Assembly: GCA_009667805.1 (NCBI GenBank) | Contig: CM019063.1 | Span: 55,536,881 to 55,600,880, forward strand | Source: Leptobrachium leishanense | Taxonomy: Eukaryota > Chordata > Amphibia > Anura > Megophryidae | Direction of reading: 5' to 3' | Length of the DNA stretch: 64,000 nucleotides | Shown here: positions 23,588 through 34,406 of the stretch, piece by piece | Position numbering within the stretch: the first letter of the stretch is position 1 | Layout of the letters: every line of letters starts with the position of its first letter | Made by a program: the position numbers and the translations under genes | The notes under the pieces: generated by a model | Told to the model about the DNA's origin: nothing | Seen by the model: the letters and a program-made list of their open reading frames with translations, nothing else | The model's database searches: none

Positions 23588-24664
23588 TTAACCCTTTCGC
23601 TGCTGAGCCATTTCACGCATGTCTGCTGAGGTCATTTTTACCGGTTTCGCTCATCATGTTTAAACGCATTTTGAAGCCATATTTTATTATACAACCCAGA
23701 CATATTATATATCATTCTTTCCGTCAGACTCAGCAGATTCATAATATATCATTATTATATGTATACGTCATGTCCTGTCTGTATATTATAACAAAAAATG
23801 CAATAAAATTTTAATTTTCAATATTTTGCAATGTGTAAAGTGTTTTTTTCACATTTTAACATGTGAGCGTTTGTGGTTATATTTTCTATGGGTTGCGCTT
23901 GTTAAAAATATTAAAAATGGGGACTCTTTACTTTTTTTTGGGAGAAAATCTTGCGATTTTTAACAAACGCACCCCATACAAAAATCGTCAGTGCAGCATC
24001 ATTGTACACATTATAATTGAAATGGGAACAATATTGCTGCATTAACAAAAAAAACAACAAAAAAAAAAAAGGTTTATTTATTTTTTATTTATATATTTTT
24101 CAATATATTTTTATTTTCATTTTTTTGCTCTGTCCAATCCAATGATACCAAACATTAACCCCTAGCTGCCACGGATCGGAAGATAGGGGGTTCATTGGAA
24201 CCCCCTATCTCCACCATTGGTGGCAGCTAGGGGTTAACTCCAGAACTGATGTCATCGCGCTATGCACGATGACGCCAGTCGTCAGGGGGAGATCCCGGAA
24301 GCTCTGGAGAGGATCGCTATCTGCCTCTTTTTGGCGCTGAATAGCGATCCGGTCCCAAGGGGTTAAAGCCAGGCACCGTTTGGAAGGGCTGGCTGTGCCC
24401 TTCCAAACCGTGCCTGGCTTTCATTGCTGCCCCTTACAGAAAGGGAGGGAGAGAGGTCCAAATGACCTCCCCCCTCCCTTTCAGGCACCTTCCCCGCACA
24501 CGCGGGGGTGTGCCTACAATAGATGTCATCGGGCTGCTGCAATGACATCTATTGGTGCCCGCGGCGGTCCCGGATGCTGGGCTGACAGCAAGAATGTCAG
24601 CCCGCACTGGGGGGCACAGCGATCGGCTGAAATCTGAGCGCGTCCTCTGCAGCAAAGCGGTTAA
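23588..24664. mobile_element. Serial-hairpin TTAA MITE, copy 2
   Basis: TTAA at 23588-23591 and 24661-24664. Left inner end CCCTTTCGCTGCTGAG; right inner end, reversed, CCGCTTTGCTGCAGAGG. It carries the same hairpin series as copy 1 in reverse order, for example the ones around TAGGGGGTTC (about 24183-24213), GGATCGCTAT (about 24313-24352), GGCACCGTTTGGAAGGG (24367-24420) and AGATGTCATCG (24518-24553). Inserted in a MITE-A copy. Confidence 0.85.
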
Positions 24665-24800
24665 AGCTGTTGAACAAACCATTAAAAATCAGGGCATTTC
24701 ACTGACATTTCGGTGTGGTTTGTCGTTCTGTGAATAGATTAACCATTACTTGTTTGTGGGGAATTTCACCTGTCCATGGCCTGTGGTTTTGAATAAAACA
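24665..24800. repeat. Right part of the MITE-A copy
   Basis: AATCAGGGCATTTCACTGAC through TCTGTGAATAGATTAACCAT corresponds to 60025-60085 in the 59840-60257 copy. Confidence 0.55.
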
Positions 24801-24851
24801 GATTCAGCACCACGGCAAATGGACAAGCACGCAGGGCAAAGTCTAACAGGT

Positions 24852-25024
24852 CTATTCAAAGAAAGGTGAAACTCAGGAGAATGACTGGAGAAGTGAAAAT
24901 TCTAGGTCAAAATAGCCAAACCAGAAAATTTCTCCCATTTATCTCACTTTCCAAATAGGCTATTTGGTCTAGATTGTTCTCTTCTCCTGCCAATTCTCCT
25001 GAGTTTCACCTTTCTCTGAATAAT
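24852..25024. repeat. Foldback element, about 170 bp
   Basis: TCTATTCAAAGAAAGGTGAA and the following arm to about 24920 return in inverse from about 24955 to 25022 (...GAGTTTCACCTTTCTCTGAA). The loop is about 35 bases. It looks like the terminal hairpin of a MITE. Confidence 0.75.
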
Positions 25025-25029
25025 CCTGT

Positions 25030-25260
25030 AATTGAAACGGTAAAACAAATTGATCCGTAAAAACGAAATCGATTCATTTTATACCGTTTCTTTTTCGTTC
25101 CGATTTGGTCCGTATCGATTTAGTTTCCTTCTGTTTTCGTTCCATTTTCTGACTATTTCGGACAGAACCGATTCGTATTTCGGTAGCACTTACAAAATAC
25201 GAATCGGGAAAATTTCGGCAGAATTTTGATCCGGACCAAAACGAAACACACATTTCTAGC
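25030..25260. repeat. TTCG/CGAA-rich repeat
   Basis: Dense CGAAA, TTTCG and GATTCG words, partly self-complementary, ending ACACACATTTCTAGCGC. Same style as the blocks at 22730 and 57026. Confidence 0.7.
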
Positions 25261-26487
25261 GCTAATGTAGCATCTCGATATGTAATAGTTAGTGCTAGGA
25301 TTGTTAATTGTAACGATTGCTATCGATATTCCATAGTTGTTGCTACACTGGGGTGAAATCAGTTTGCGCCTCTCAGCTTGCGCAATCTTACTATACTTTG
25401 CGCTCCCCATGTTAAGGATAGGAGAAGGAATCCATTTTTAATGTCTCTAGATGGGAGGTATTACAAAGTGCTGGGGCAATATACTGTCGGACGCAAATTG
25501 ACAAATTTTTACACCTCCTAAAAACTGGTTGTAAGTAACAGATCTCTGTGCCCGAACAAGGTCAAATCTGTCAAATGCTGCTTTCTCGCATGGACACCAG
25601 AATTCTCCTCGTGACTCTCACGCTTTATGTCTTCAGCCCCCGCAGCGCTGCCTGGGGGGTCTGGACATAGTTCTGGGTCGCTGGCTGATCGGGTGCCAGC
25701 ACTTTATGATGGCCGTTCGGCGTCTGAGGGGACGGGGCCTGGCGTGGTCACGAAGAGCCACCGGGTTTAAAGCAGGGCGCGAGAGATTGCTCAGTGCCCT
25801 GACGTGGAGTTTAGTTCCCGCATCGTTTGATTATTGTGGTTTGATTTAATAGTTGCCAACCTGTTTCTGTCTGAGGATCTTTCTCACGTTTTCGACCCAG
25901 CTTTTCGTTTGACCATTTATTTGCTGTTTCCCTGTTGGTGTTCTGTATAGCGGTTTTATGTTTCACTGCATGTGTCTTGGTTAGGGTTCTGCCCGCCACC
26001 TTGGCGAATCCACATCTCGCTTTTGGCTGCAGTTGGTTTCATTATCAGGTCTAAGTCCTAATCACAAGGCATTCGATTCTGTTAATATCTGCCGTGCCAG
26101 GAGATCAGGGGGATTTACTAGCGGTTTGCTTTCTGCCCTGTTCGGTTGCTACAAAAACATTAAGTCTGCTGATTGTGTGACTGCCCTACAGTCTGCACAA
26201 TTCATCAACCGCAACAAAACTCTGTGTATAAACCGCTGTGCAAATAACTATACCCAGGTACCCAGGTTATGTTTACAATTGACTGAAGTTCATGTGTCTG
26301 CACTAAGCAATCTTTTGGTCTTGAAACCATTTGAGCTTAGGTGCTACTCTGGCTTGTTATTATACTCCCTGGCTTGGGAGATCAGGTCAAATAACACATT
26401 TTGCTCTGTAACCTGGTATCAGAAAAATCTGTCCATTACGATCTCAACTACGCTACTCCAGTGTGAGCGCTATAGCACTCGTTACAC
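25261..26487. other. Unassigned sequence, possibly retroelement internal region
   Basis: The first 150 bases resemble hairpin-rich sequence near 57600 (GCGCTCCCCATG). From 25500 on, sequence complexity is normal, with a plus frame at 26033-26509 (158 codons) that I cannot assign to any family. It lies next to an LTR-like block (26488-27005), so it may be decayed retroelement sequence. Confidence 0.35.
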
Positions 26488-27005
26488 ACACCTTTCTCTA
26501 GTACCTTAGCCACAGCTTAAGGCCCGGTGCATGTAGAGAGCCTTGCTAGCACCCACAGAAATAAGCGGTAGACCTTGAGCCTTTCCTTGGCACAGAGGGC
26601 AGAAGATTCCTGGTACCCCAAATCATGAGTCGTGACTTCAAGCTTGGTCAGAATAGAACTGACTGTTTATTCATAGAGAGGACAGATAAGGTCAAGGAAG
26701 AACACATTTGCATAAATCAACCAGATAGCTGCACAGATCAGATAACTACACAAGACCTTCAAACAATGGACAATGGGATTTCCTAGGAGGAGAAGGGGAG
26801 GGAGAAAGCAGGGTAAACAAAAGGAATTTCTTATAGAGAAAATGTACAAAATAGAGAAAGCAGGTAGTAATACAGAGGTCACACTATACAGAGAGAAGGT
26901 ACAAAGAAACACAAATGCCCTGCATCTAGAATTGTAGATACAGGGTGACTTTAACAAAGGAAAGAGCAGGAAAACAATAATAAAACATCAGGCCTGCACC
27001 TCCCA
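26488..27005 (-). mobile_element. LTR-like block related to 56020-56736
   Basis: Reverse complement shares ordered words with 56090-56640: GTGCAGGCCT, a CAGT-TTC-ATTCTGACC stretch, GACTCATG, GCTAGCAAGGCT and AGCTGTGGCTAAGGTA. GAATAAACAGTCAGTTC near 26660 would be the polyadenylation signal region. Exact LTR ends were not found, and no primer-binding site was recognised. Confidence 0.6.
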
Positions 27006-27480
27006 AATACATTTCTAGGCCCATGTAATTCTAGTCCAAAGTGATGCACATCACACTGGTGTTAAATGATTCTGCAAATTTAAAATCACATAACACGCTT
27101 TAAACCCCCCTCCCTCTAAAATACCAAACTTACCTCTCATCCCGCTGTGAAAAGGAAGGCCCGATCCGCTGCTTCTTCTCACCGGGATCAGAGTGAGACT
27201 GGGAACAAAGAGTTCTTAGTTTCCGTCCGCGATCACTCCGTGGCTTTGCGCGATGTTGCGGAGGGTGCTCTTGGCTGGGACGTGCTATGCTCCCGAGCTG
27301 ACACTCGCTGGTATCATTGAGTTTTGCGCTTCGTCCTGGGCCAAGGTGCAAATATAGCACCTACCCATGGAATATGGCATTGAAGTGGAAATGGTAAGAG
27401 GAAATCTGCAGGCGCACATTATCATCCTTACCATCTCCATTTTAGCGGCAGGTTTCGAATAGAGCCCAGAATTGGGTAGA
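27006..27480. other. Unassigned sequence
   Basis: Mixed composition, no long frame with recognisable domains, no repeat ends seen. Confidence 0.35.
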
Positions 27481-27871
27481 TACATATGGATTGATAGTTA
27501 TGGATAGATATATAAGGATAGATACAGACAGGGTTATTCAGAGACAGCAGAACTGGCCCCGAAAATGCATTGAACAGTAAATTTCCCCCATACAGTGAAA
27601 TTTCAGGGCCAATGGGCTATTCAAAAGCTGTCAATTCACAAAATATTGATAGATACATTCATACATATAGCTAGATGAATGCTACTATATAAAGATAGAG
27701 AAATAGATAGATACAGATACAAAGATATATAGATAGATACAGATAGATAAATACAGATGGATACAAATAGAAAGATATATATAGAATGATGTGGTGACAG
27801 ATATATATAGATATATGCAGATATAGATAGATAAATATATATACGGATAGTGATAGATATGGATAGATACA
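27481..27871. repeat. Degenerate GATA microsatellite with MITE-A fragment
   Basis: GATA/GATACA units throughout. At about 27533 CAGGGTTATTCAGAGACAGC begins a roughly 110-bp fragment of MITE family A that lies inside the microsatellite. Long chance frames on the minus strand come from the repeat. Confidence 0.85.
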
Positions 27872-28590
27872 GTATGTCACAGAAGTGAGTACACCCCTCA
27901 CATTTTTTAAAATATTTTAGCATATCTTTTTATGTGACAACACTGAAGAAATGACACTTTGCTACAATGTAAAGTAGTGACTAGAGTACACAGCTTGCAT
28001 AACAGTGAAAATTTACTGTCTCTCAAAATAACTCAACACATACAGCCATTAATGTCCAAGGCTAAGTCAGACGAACGCAGTCTGAGCGCACTCTGCGTGC
28101 GTACATAACGGACGTACGTACTGACGGAAGATATTGTAGACACCACACGGTCTGTTTTTTTGACAGATGTAGAAAAAAAAGTGAATTATGGGAAACAAAA
28201 TTAATTCAAGTTAAAAGACAGGTACAGTCAGCCAGACCAAAAAAAACTTCTGAGCGTCAACGTGATGGACGTCGCAAATGTGTTGCGTCTGACGTCCCTT
28301 CATCGCGCTCACAGGCCGCTACGTGGAAGCAGTGCACTCTGGGCTTCCGTCGTAGCGCTTTTACGTCGAGGGCTAAATGGTGTCCGTTGCCACGTGTATG
28401 GTGCATGCGCGCTTTGGTGCGCACATACTTCATCTGTTGGACTCTATTGATCACAAATCAATGCTACGACGGACGTGAAACTGTGCGGCAACACGGACGT
28501 GATGACTGCATTCGTCTGAATCTAGCATAAACCGCTGGCAACAAAAGTGACTACACCCCTAAGTGAAAATGTCAGAAATTGGACATTTAC
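27872..28590 (+). mobile_element. Tc1-like 5' terminal fragment interrupted by a Harbinger MITE
   Basis: CAGTATGTCACAGAAGTGAG with the following 180 bases is the left inverted repeat of a known-style Tc1 element whose inner words (GTACACCCCT, AAGTGAAAATGTC) recur at 28540-28575. The two halves join if 28060-28527 is removed. The transposase gene is absent; microsatellite follows. Confidence 0.75.
28060..28527. mobile_element. Harbinger-type MITE, copy 1
   Basis: Ends GGCTAAGTCAGACGAACGCA and, reversed, TGCTAGATTCAGACGAATGC are inverted repeats. The flanks are CAA (28057-28059, presumably a mutated TAA) and TAA (28528-28530), a 3-bp TWA-type duplication as made by PIF/Harbinger. 468 bp, CpG-rich, no transposase. 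A relative with perfect TAA flanks lies at 59023-59447. Confidence 0.8.
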
Positions 28591-28720
28591 ACAGATATAT
28601 AGATAGATAGATAGGTACAGATATAGATGAATAGATATAAATATATAGATAGATACAGATATAGATAAATACATACATAGATAGATATGGGATAGACAGA
28701 GAGATACAGATTTAGATATA
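28591..28720. repeat. GATA microsatellite
   Basis: Imperfect GATA/GATACA/GATAGATAT units between two Tc1-like elements. Confidence 0.9.
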
Positions 28721-28722
28721 TA

Positions 28723-29952
28723 CACTATATTGCCAAAAGTATTCGCTCACCTGCCTTGACTCGCATATGAACTTAAGTGACATCCCATTCCTATTCCATA
28801 GGGTTCAATATGACGTTGGTCCACCCTTTGCAGCTATAACAGCTTCAACTCTTCTGGGAAGGCTGTCCACAAGGTTTAGGAGTGTGTTTATGGGAATTTT
28901 TGACCATTTTTGCAGAAGCGCATTTGTGAGGTCACACACTGATGTTGGACTAGAAGGCCTGGCTCTCAGTCTCCGCTCTAATTCATCCCAAAGGTGTTCT
29001 ATCGGGTTGAGGTCAGGACTCTGTGCAGGCCAGTCAAGTTCATCCACACCAGACTCTGTCATCCATGTCTTTATGGACCTTGCTTTGTGCACTGGTGCAC
29101 AGTCATGTTGGAAGAGGAAGGGGCCAGCTCCAAACTGTTCCCACATAGTTAGGAGCATGGAATTGTCCAAAATGTCTTGGTATGCTAAAGCAGTCAGAGT
29201 TCCTTTCACTGTAACAAAGGGGCCAAGCTCAGCTCCTGAAAAATAACCCCACACCATAATCCCCCCTCCACCAAACTTTACACTTGGCACAATGCAGTCA
29301 GACAAGTACCGTTTTCCTGGCAACCTCCAAACCCAGACTCGTCCATCAGATTGCCAGATGGAGAAGTGTGATTCGTCACTCCAGAAAACACATCTCCACT
29401 GCTCTAGAGTCTAGTGGCGGCATGCTTTACCCCACTGCATCCGCCGCTTTGCATTGCACTTGGTGATGTATGGCTTGGATGCAGCTGCTTGGCCATGGAA
29501 ACCCATTCCATGAAGCCCTCTGCGCACTGTTCTTGAGCTAATCTGAAGGCCACATGAAGTTTGGAGGTCTGTAGCGAATGACTCTGCAGAAAGTTGGCGA
29601 CCTCTTCGCACTATGCGCCTCAGCATCCGCTGTCCCCGCTCCGTCAGTTTACATGGCCTACCACTGTCATTCCCAAACACTTCCATGTTCTTATAATAAA
29701 GCTGACAGGTGACTGGAATATTTAGGAGCGAGGAAATTTCACGACTGGATTTGTTGGACAGATGGCATCCTATCACAGTTCCACGTTGGGATTCACTGAG
29801 CTCCTGAGAGCGACCCATTCTTTCACAAATGTTTGTAAAAACAGTCTGCATGCCTAGGTGCTTGATTTTATATACCTGTGGCCATGGAAGTGATTGGAAC
29901 ACCTGATTCTGATTATTTGGATGGGTGAGCCAATACTTTTAGCAATATAGTG
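28723..29952 (-). mobile_element. Tc1-like transposon, family with CACTATATTGCC ends, copy 2
   Basis: TA flanks at 28721-28722 and 29953-29954. Left end CACTATATTGCCAAAAGTAT, right end CCAATACTTTTAGCAATATA followed by GTG. Full inverted repeats remain. It sits between GATA-rich arrays and is the better preserved of two copies. Confidence 0.93.
28805..29818 (-). pseudogene. Tc1-like transposase with one internal stop and a small deletion
   Basis: From MGRSQELSESQRGTVIGCHL the frame runs through the N-terminal HTH, then a short deleted or shifted patch (NIPVTCQLYYKN) where copy 1 retains extra bases. It continues to a TAG at 29411-29413 (probably from TGG before TLEQW) and on in the same frame through [22 protein letters not shown] and [12 protein letters not shown] to GGPTSY and the stop. 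The catalytic Asp, Asp, Glu are present. Likely inactive. Confidence 0.88.
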
Positions 29953-29954
29953 TA

Positions 29955-30038
29955 TATAGAGAGATAGAGATAGATATAGCTATATATATGGATAGATAAA
30001 TAGATATGGATAGATAGATATAGCGATATAGAGATATA
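29955..30038. repeat. GATA microsatellite
   Basis: GATAGAGATAGAT-type units between the Tc1 copy and a complete MITE-A copy. Confidence 0.9.
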
Positions 30039-30883
30039 CAGGGTTATTCTAAGATAATCAAAAAGTCACCATATGTTCGGTGACTTTTTGCTCTCTTCAA
30101 TTCGGCGCGATTTGGCGATCCTATTTCAGCGACCCTGCGGTGTATTCAGCAAGCACTACAGGGACGTCTTAGTGCAGGGAAAAGTCGCCACAAACCCACC
30201 GAACACTCACCACCAACCCGCCGAACACTCCAGAGCAAAACAGCTGGATTAAGCCTGCCGAACACACCGGAGAAACACGAGCAGCCGTCGATCACAGTGC
30301 AGAGCAGTCGCCGGAAAAAACCCGACACCACAGACAAATGGAGTGAAAAAAAACAGTACGCTTCAATGTCTAAAATTTACATATAAGATCCAATGAATGA
30401 TAATAAAAGTGCTGTTACAAAAAAAGAAAAAAACGATTAAAGAAAACAGAAAAAAACTTTTGCTAAAAAATCCCGAAAAATGTCTAAAAGATCTTAAAAA
30501 ATCTATAAATAGACTTTTTATTACAGAATATTATAATTAACGGTTTATTAGATATTGCATTAAAACGGGAATATTTTTAACATTGAAGCCTATGGGATTC
30601 GCCTGAATAAATCTGCCACATGAAACCACCGAACAGCAGGGCAATTCGGCGACTTTTCACTGCTAGTTTTTGTTCTCTGAATAGACGAAGCATTGCTTCT
30701 CTATGGGGATTTCACTGCCCTCGAACAAGCAACGAACAGGCACCGTATGTGCAGGCAATTCGCCAGGATTTGGCGAACTGCCTGTTCTCTGAATGGCCAA
30801 ATGGCCAGGAAAGGTAACCGTAGACTGAATTTCACTGTTTGGTTACCTTTCGGCCACAATTCGGATCTCTTTGAATAACCCTG
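30039..30883. mobile_element. MITE family A, complete copy
   Basis: Starts CAGGGTTATTC and ends GAATAACCCTG, perfect 11-bp inverted ends. 845 bp, no transposase. It is embedded in GATA microsatellite, so the target duplication cannot be read with certainty. Related pieces: 7026-8906, 9625-9780, 23400-24800, 27533, 59840-60257. CAG ends suggest hAT or another TA-target class; unresolved. Confidence 0.85.
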
Positions 30884-30892
30884 ATAGATATG

Positions 30893-30944
<52 letters not shown>

Positions 30945-30984
30945 TAGAGATATGGATAGATAGATAGATAGATAGACGCTTCTT
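30884..30984. repeat. GATA microsatellite
   Basis: About 20 near-perfect GATA units follow the MITE directly, continuing the array on its left. Confidence 0.95.
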
Positions 30985-31395
30985 CTTTAAGCCAGGGTTG
31001 GTGAACAGTACATGTTCCATATTTCCTGTAAGGTCTCACAGACATGATTTGATGTATATGAAGTCGGAAGCTGTTTTAACCAGCCATTGGCCAAAAGCAA
31101 ATATTTTATGTATTTTCCCACTGAATGGGGACAATCAATGTCAGGACATGGTGCAGAAGATTGAGTGTACAATTAAAAATCTATTTCTGTGTGTAGCACA
31201 TGTTTTCAAATTGACAGTTTCAAAATAAGATCCCAGTCCGTCAAGCTCGCTGCGGCTTATTGTACAGAGCAAACATTTCATCTGCCGAGCAGTAAATGTC
31301 AGACTGTAAGCCGGGAGATAAAACTGATAGCTCGTTATTCCTGCAAACCCAAAATGCATTCACAAAGCAGTATGCGCTGGTCTAGACCCACATGA
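30985..31395. other. Non-repetitive island, possible conserved non-coding element
   Basis: Normal-complexity sequence with no repeat ends, balanced composition and only short frames. It is bordered by microsatellite on one side and satellite on the other. It could be unique sequence; no function is claimed. Confidence 0.4.
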
Positions 31396-31399
31396 TTCT

Positions 31400-34300
31400 G
31401 TGGTAACATGATATAACAGTGATATTACAGAGATATTACAGATAGTACAGTGATATTACAAAGATATTATAGTGATATTACAGATAGTACAGTGATATTA
31501 CAAAGATATTATAGTGATATTACAGATATTACAGTGTTTAGTGTTTATGTTTCAGTTATATTGGAGATATTGCAGTGAAATAACAGTACTTATATTAAAG
31601 CGATATTACAGAGCACATATTACAGAGATATTACAGAGCACATATTACAGATAATACAGAGATATTACAGATATTACAGAGCACATATTACAGAGATATT
31701 ACAGATATTAGAGAGCTCATATTACAGAGATATTACAGAGCACATATTACAGAGATATTACAGATATTAGAGAGCTCATATTACAGAGATATTACAGAGC
31801 ACATATTACAGAGATATTACAGATATTACAGAGATATTACAGAGCACATATTACAGAGATATTACAGATATTAGAGAGCTCATATTACAGAGATATTACA
31901 GAGCACATATTACAGAGATATTACAGATATTACAGAGATATTACAGAGCACATATTACAGAGATATTACAGATATTAGAGAGCTCATATTACAGAGATAT
32001 TACAGAGCACATATTACAGAGATATTACAGATATTACAGAGATATTACAGAGATATTACAGAGCACATATTACAGAGATATTACAGATATTAGAGAGCTC
32101 ATATTACAGAGATATTACAGAGCACATATTACAGAGATATTACAGATATTACAGAGATATTACAGAGCACATATTACAGAGATATTACAGATATTAGAGA
32201 GCTCATATTACAGAGATATTACAGAGATATTACAGAGCACATATTACAGAGATATTACAGATATTAGAGAGCTCATATTACAGAGATATTACAGAGCACA
32301 TATTACAGAGATATTACAGATATTACAGAGATATTACAGAGATATTACAGAGCACATATTACAGAGATATTACAGATATTACAGAGCTCATATTACAGAG
32401 ATATTACAGAGCACATATTACAGAGATATTACAGATATTACAGAGCTCATATTACAGAGATATTACAGAGATATTACAGATATTACAGAGATCATATTAC
32501 AGAGATATTACAGAGCACATATTACAGAGATATTACAGAGCTCATATTACAGAGATATTACAGAGATATTACAGAGCACATATTACAGAGATATTACAGA
32601 TATTACAGATATTACAGAGCTCATATTACAGAGATATTACAGAGCACATATTACAGAGATATTACAGATATTACAGTGCTCATATTACAGAGATATTACA
32701 GATCACATATTACAGAGATATTACAGAGATATTACAGTAATATTACAGAGCTTATATTACAGTGATATTACAGAGATATTACAGTAATATTACAGAGATT
32801 ATATTACAGTGATATTACAGAGATATTACAGACCTTATATTGCAGTGATATTACAGAGATATTACAGATATTACAGTGCTCATATTACAGAGCTCATATT
32901 ACAGTGATATTACAGAGCTTATATTGCAGTGATATTACAGTGATATTCGAGATATATTACAGTGAATTTACAGTACTTATGTTACATAGATATTATAGTG
33001 ATATTACAGAGCTCATATTACAGAGATATTACAGTGATATTAGAGAGTTATTAGAGTGAATTAACAGTACTTATATTACAGAGATATTACAGTGATATTA
33101 CATATCTTATATTAGTGATATTAAAGATAGTACAGTACTTATATTACAGAGATATTACAGCGATATTACAGTGAATTTACAGAGCTCATATTACAGAACT
33201 ATTAGAGATATTACAGAACTTATATTACAGAGATATTACAGTGAATATTACAGAGATATTACAGTGATATTACAGAGATGTTACTGTGATATTACAGTGA
33301 AATAACAGTACTTAGATTACAGAGATATTAGAGATATTACACAACTTATATTACACAACTTATATTACAGAGATATTACAGAGCTCGTATTGCAGAGATA
33401 TTACAGAGCTATTACACAACTTATATTACAGAACTTATATTACAGAGATATTACAGTGATATTACATATCTTATATTAGTGATATTAAAGAAAGTACAGT
33501 ACTTATATTACAGAGATATTACAGCGATATTAATAAGATTATATTACAGTGATATTAGAGATATTGCAGTGATATTACAGTGAATTTACAGAGCTCATAT
33601 TACAGAACTATTATAGATATTACAGAACTTATATTACAGAGATATTATAGTGAATATTACAGAGATATTACAGTGATATTACAGAGATGTTACTGTAATA
33701 TTACAGTGAAATAACAATACTTATATTACAGAGATATTACAGAGATATTAGAGATATTACACAACTTATATTACACAACTTATATTACAGAGATATTACA
33801 GAGCTCATATTGCAGAGATATTACACAACTTATATTACACAACTTACATTACAGAGATATTACAGAGCTCATATTGCAGAGATATTACAGAGCTATTACA
33901 CAACTTATATTACAGAACTTATATTACAGAGATATTACAGAGCTCATATTGCAGAGATATTACAGAGATATTTCACAACTTATATTACAGAACACATTAC
34001 AGAGATATTACAGAGCTCTGTTGCAGAGATATTACAGAGATATTACAGAGATATTACACAACTTATATTACACAACTTATATTACAGATATTACAGAGCA
34101 CATATTGCAGAGATATTACAGAGCTATTACACAACTTATATTACAGAACACATTACAGAGATATTACAGAGATATTAGAGATAGTACACAACCTATATTA
34201 CAGAACTTATATTACAGAGATATTACAGAGCTCATATTACAGAGCTATTACAGAGCTAGTACACAACCTATATTACAAAACATATATTACAGAGATATTA

Positions 34301-34406
34301 CAGCGCTCATATTGCAGAGATATTACAGATCCTATATTACAGTGATATTACATAGATATTACAGAGCTCATATTACAGAGATATTACACAACTTGTGTTA
34401 CAGAAC
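31400..34406. repeat. AT-rich satellite, left block
   Basis: Tandem units built on GATATTACAGA with a higher-order repeat of about 58-59 bp (CACATATTACAGAGATATTA, then ATTAGAGAGCTCATATTAC) best kept at 31680-32500, with 45-bp variants. The right part (32700-34400) is more diverged, with TTATATTACA units. Chance frames of YYRD/ITELIL type result from the repeat. Confidence 0.95.

Noticed and set aside
26033..26509. 158-codon plus frame as a host gene
   Set aside because: No recognisable domain, no splice or promoter support, and it lies beside LTR debris.
28257..28454. Short frames in the CpG-rich block
   Set aside because: They lie inside the Harbinger MITE, which is non-coding.
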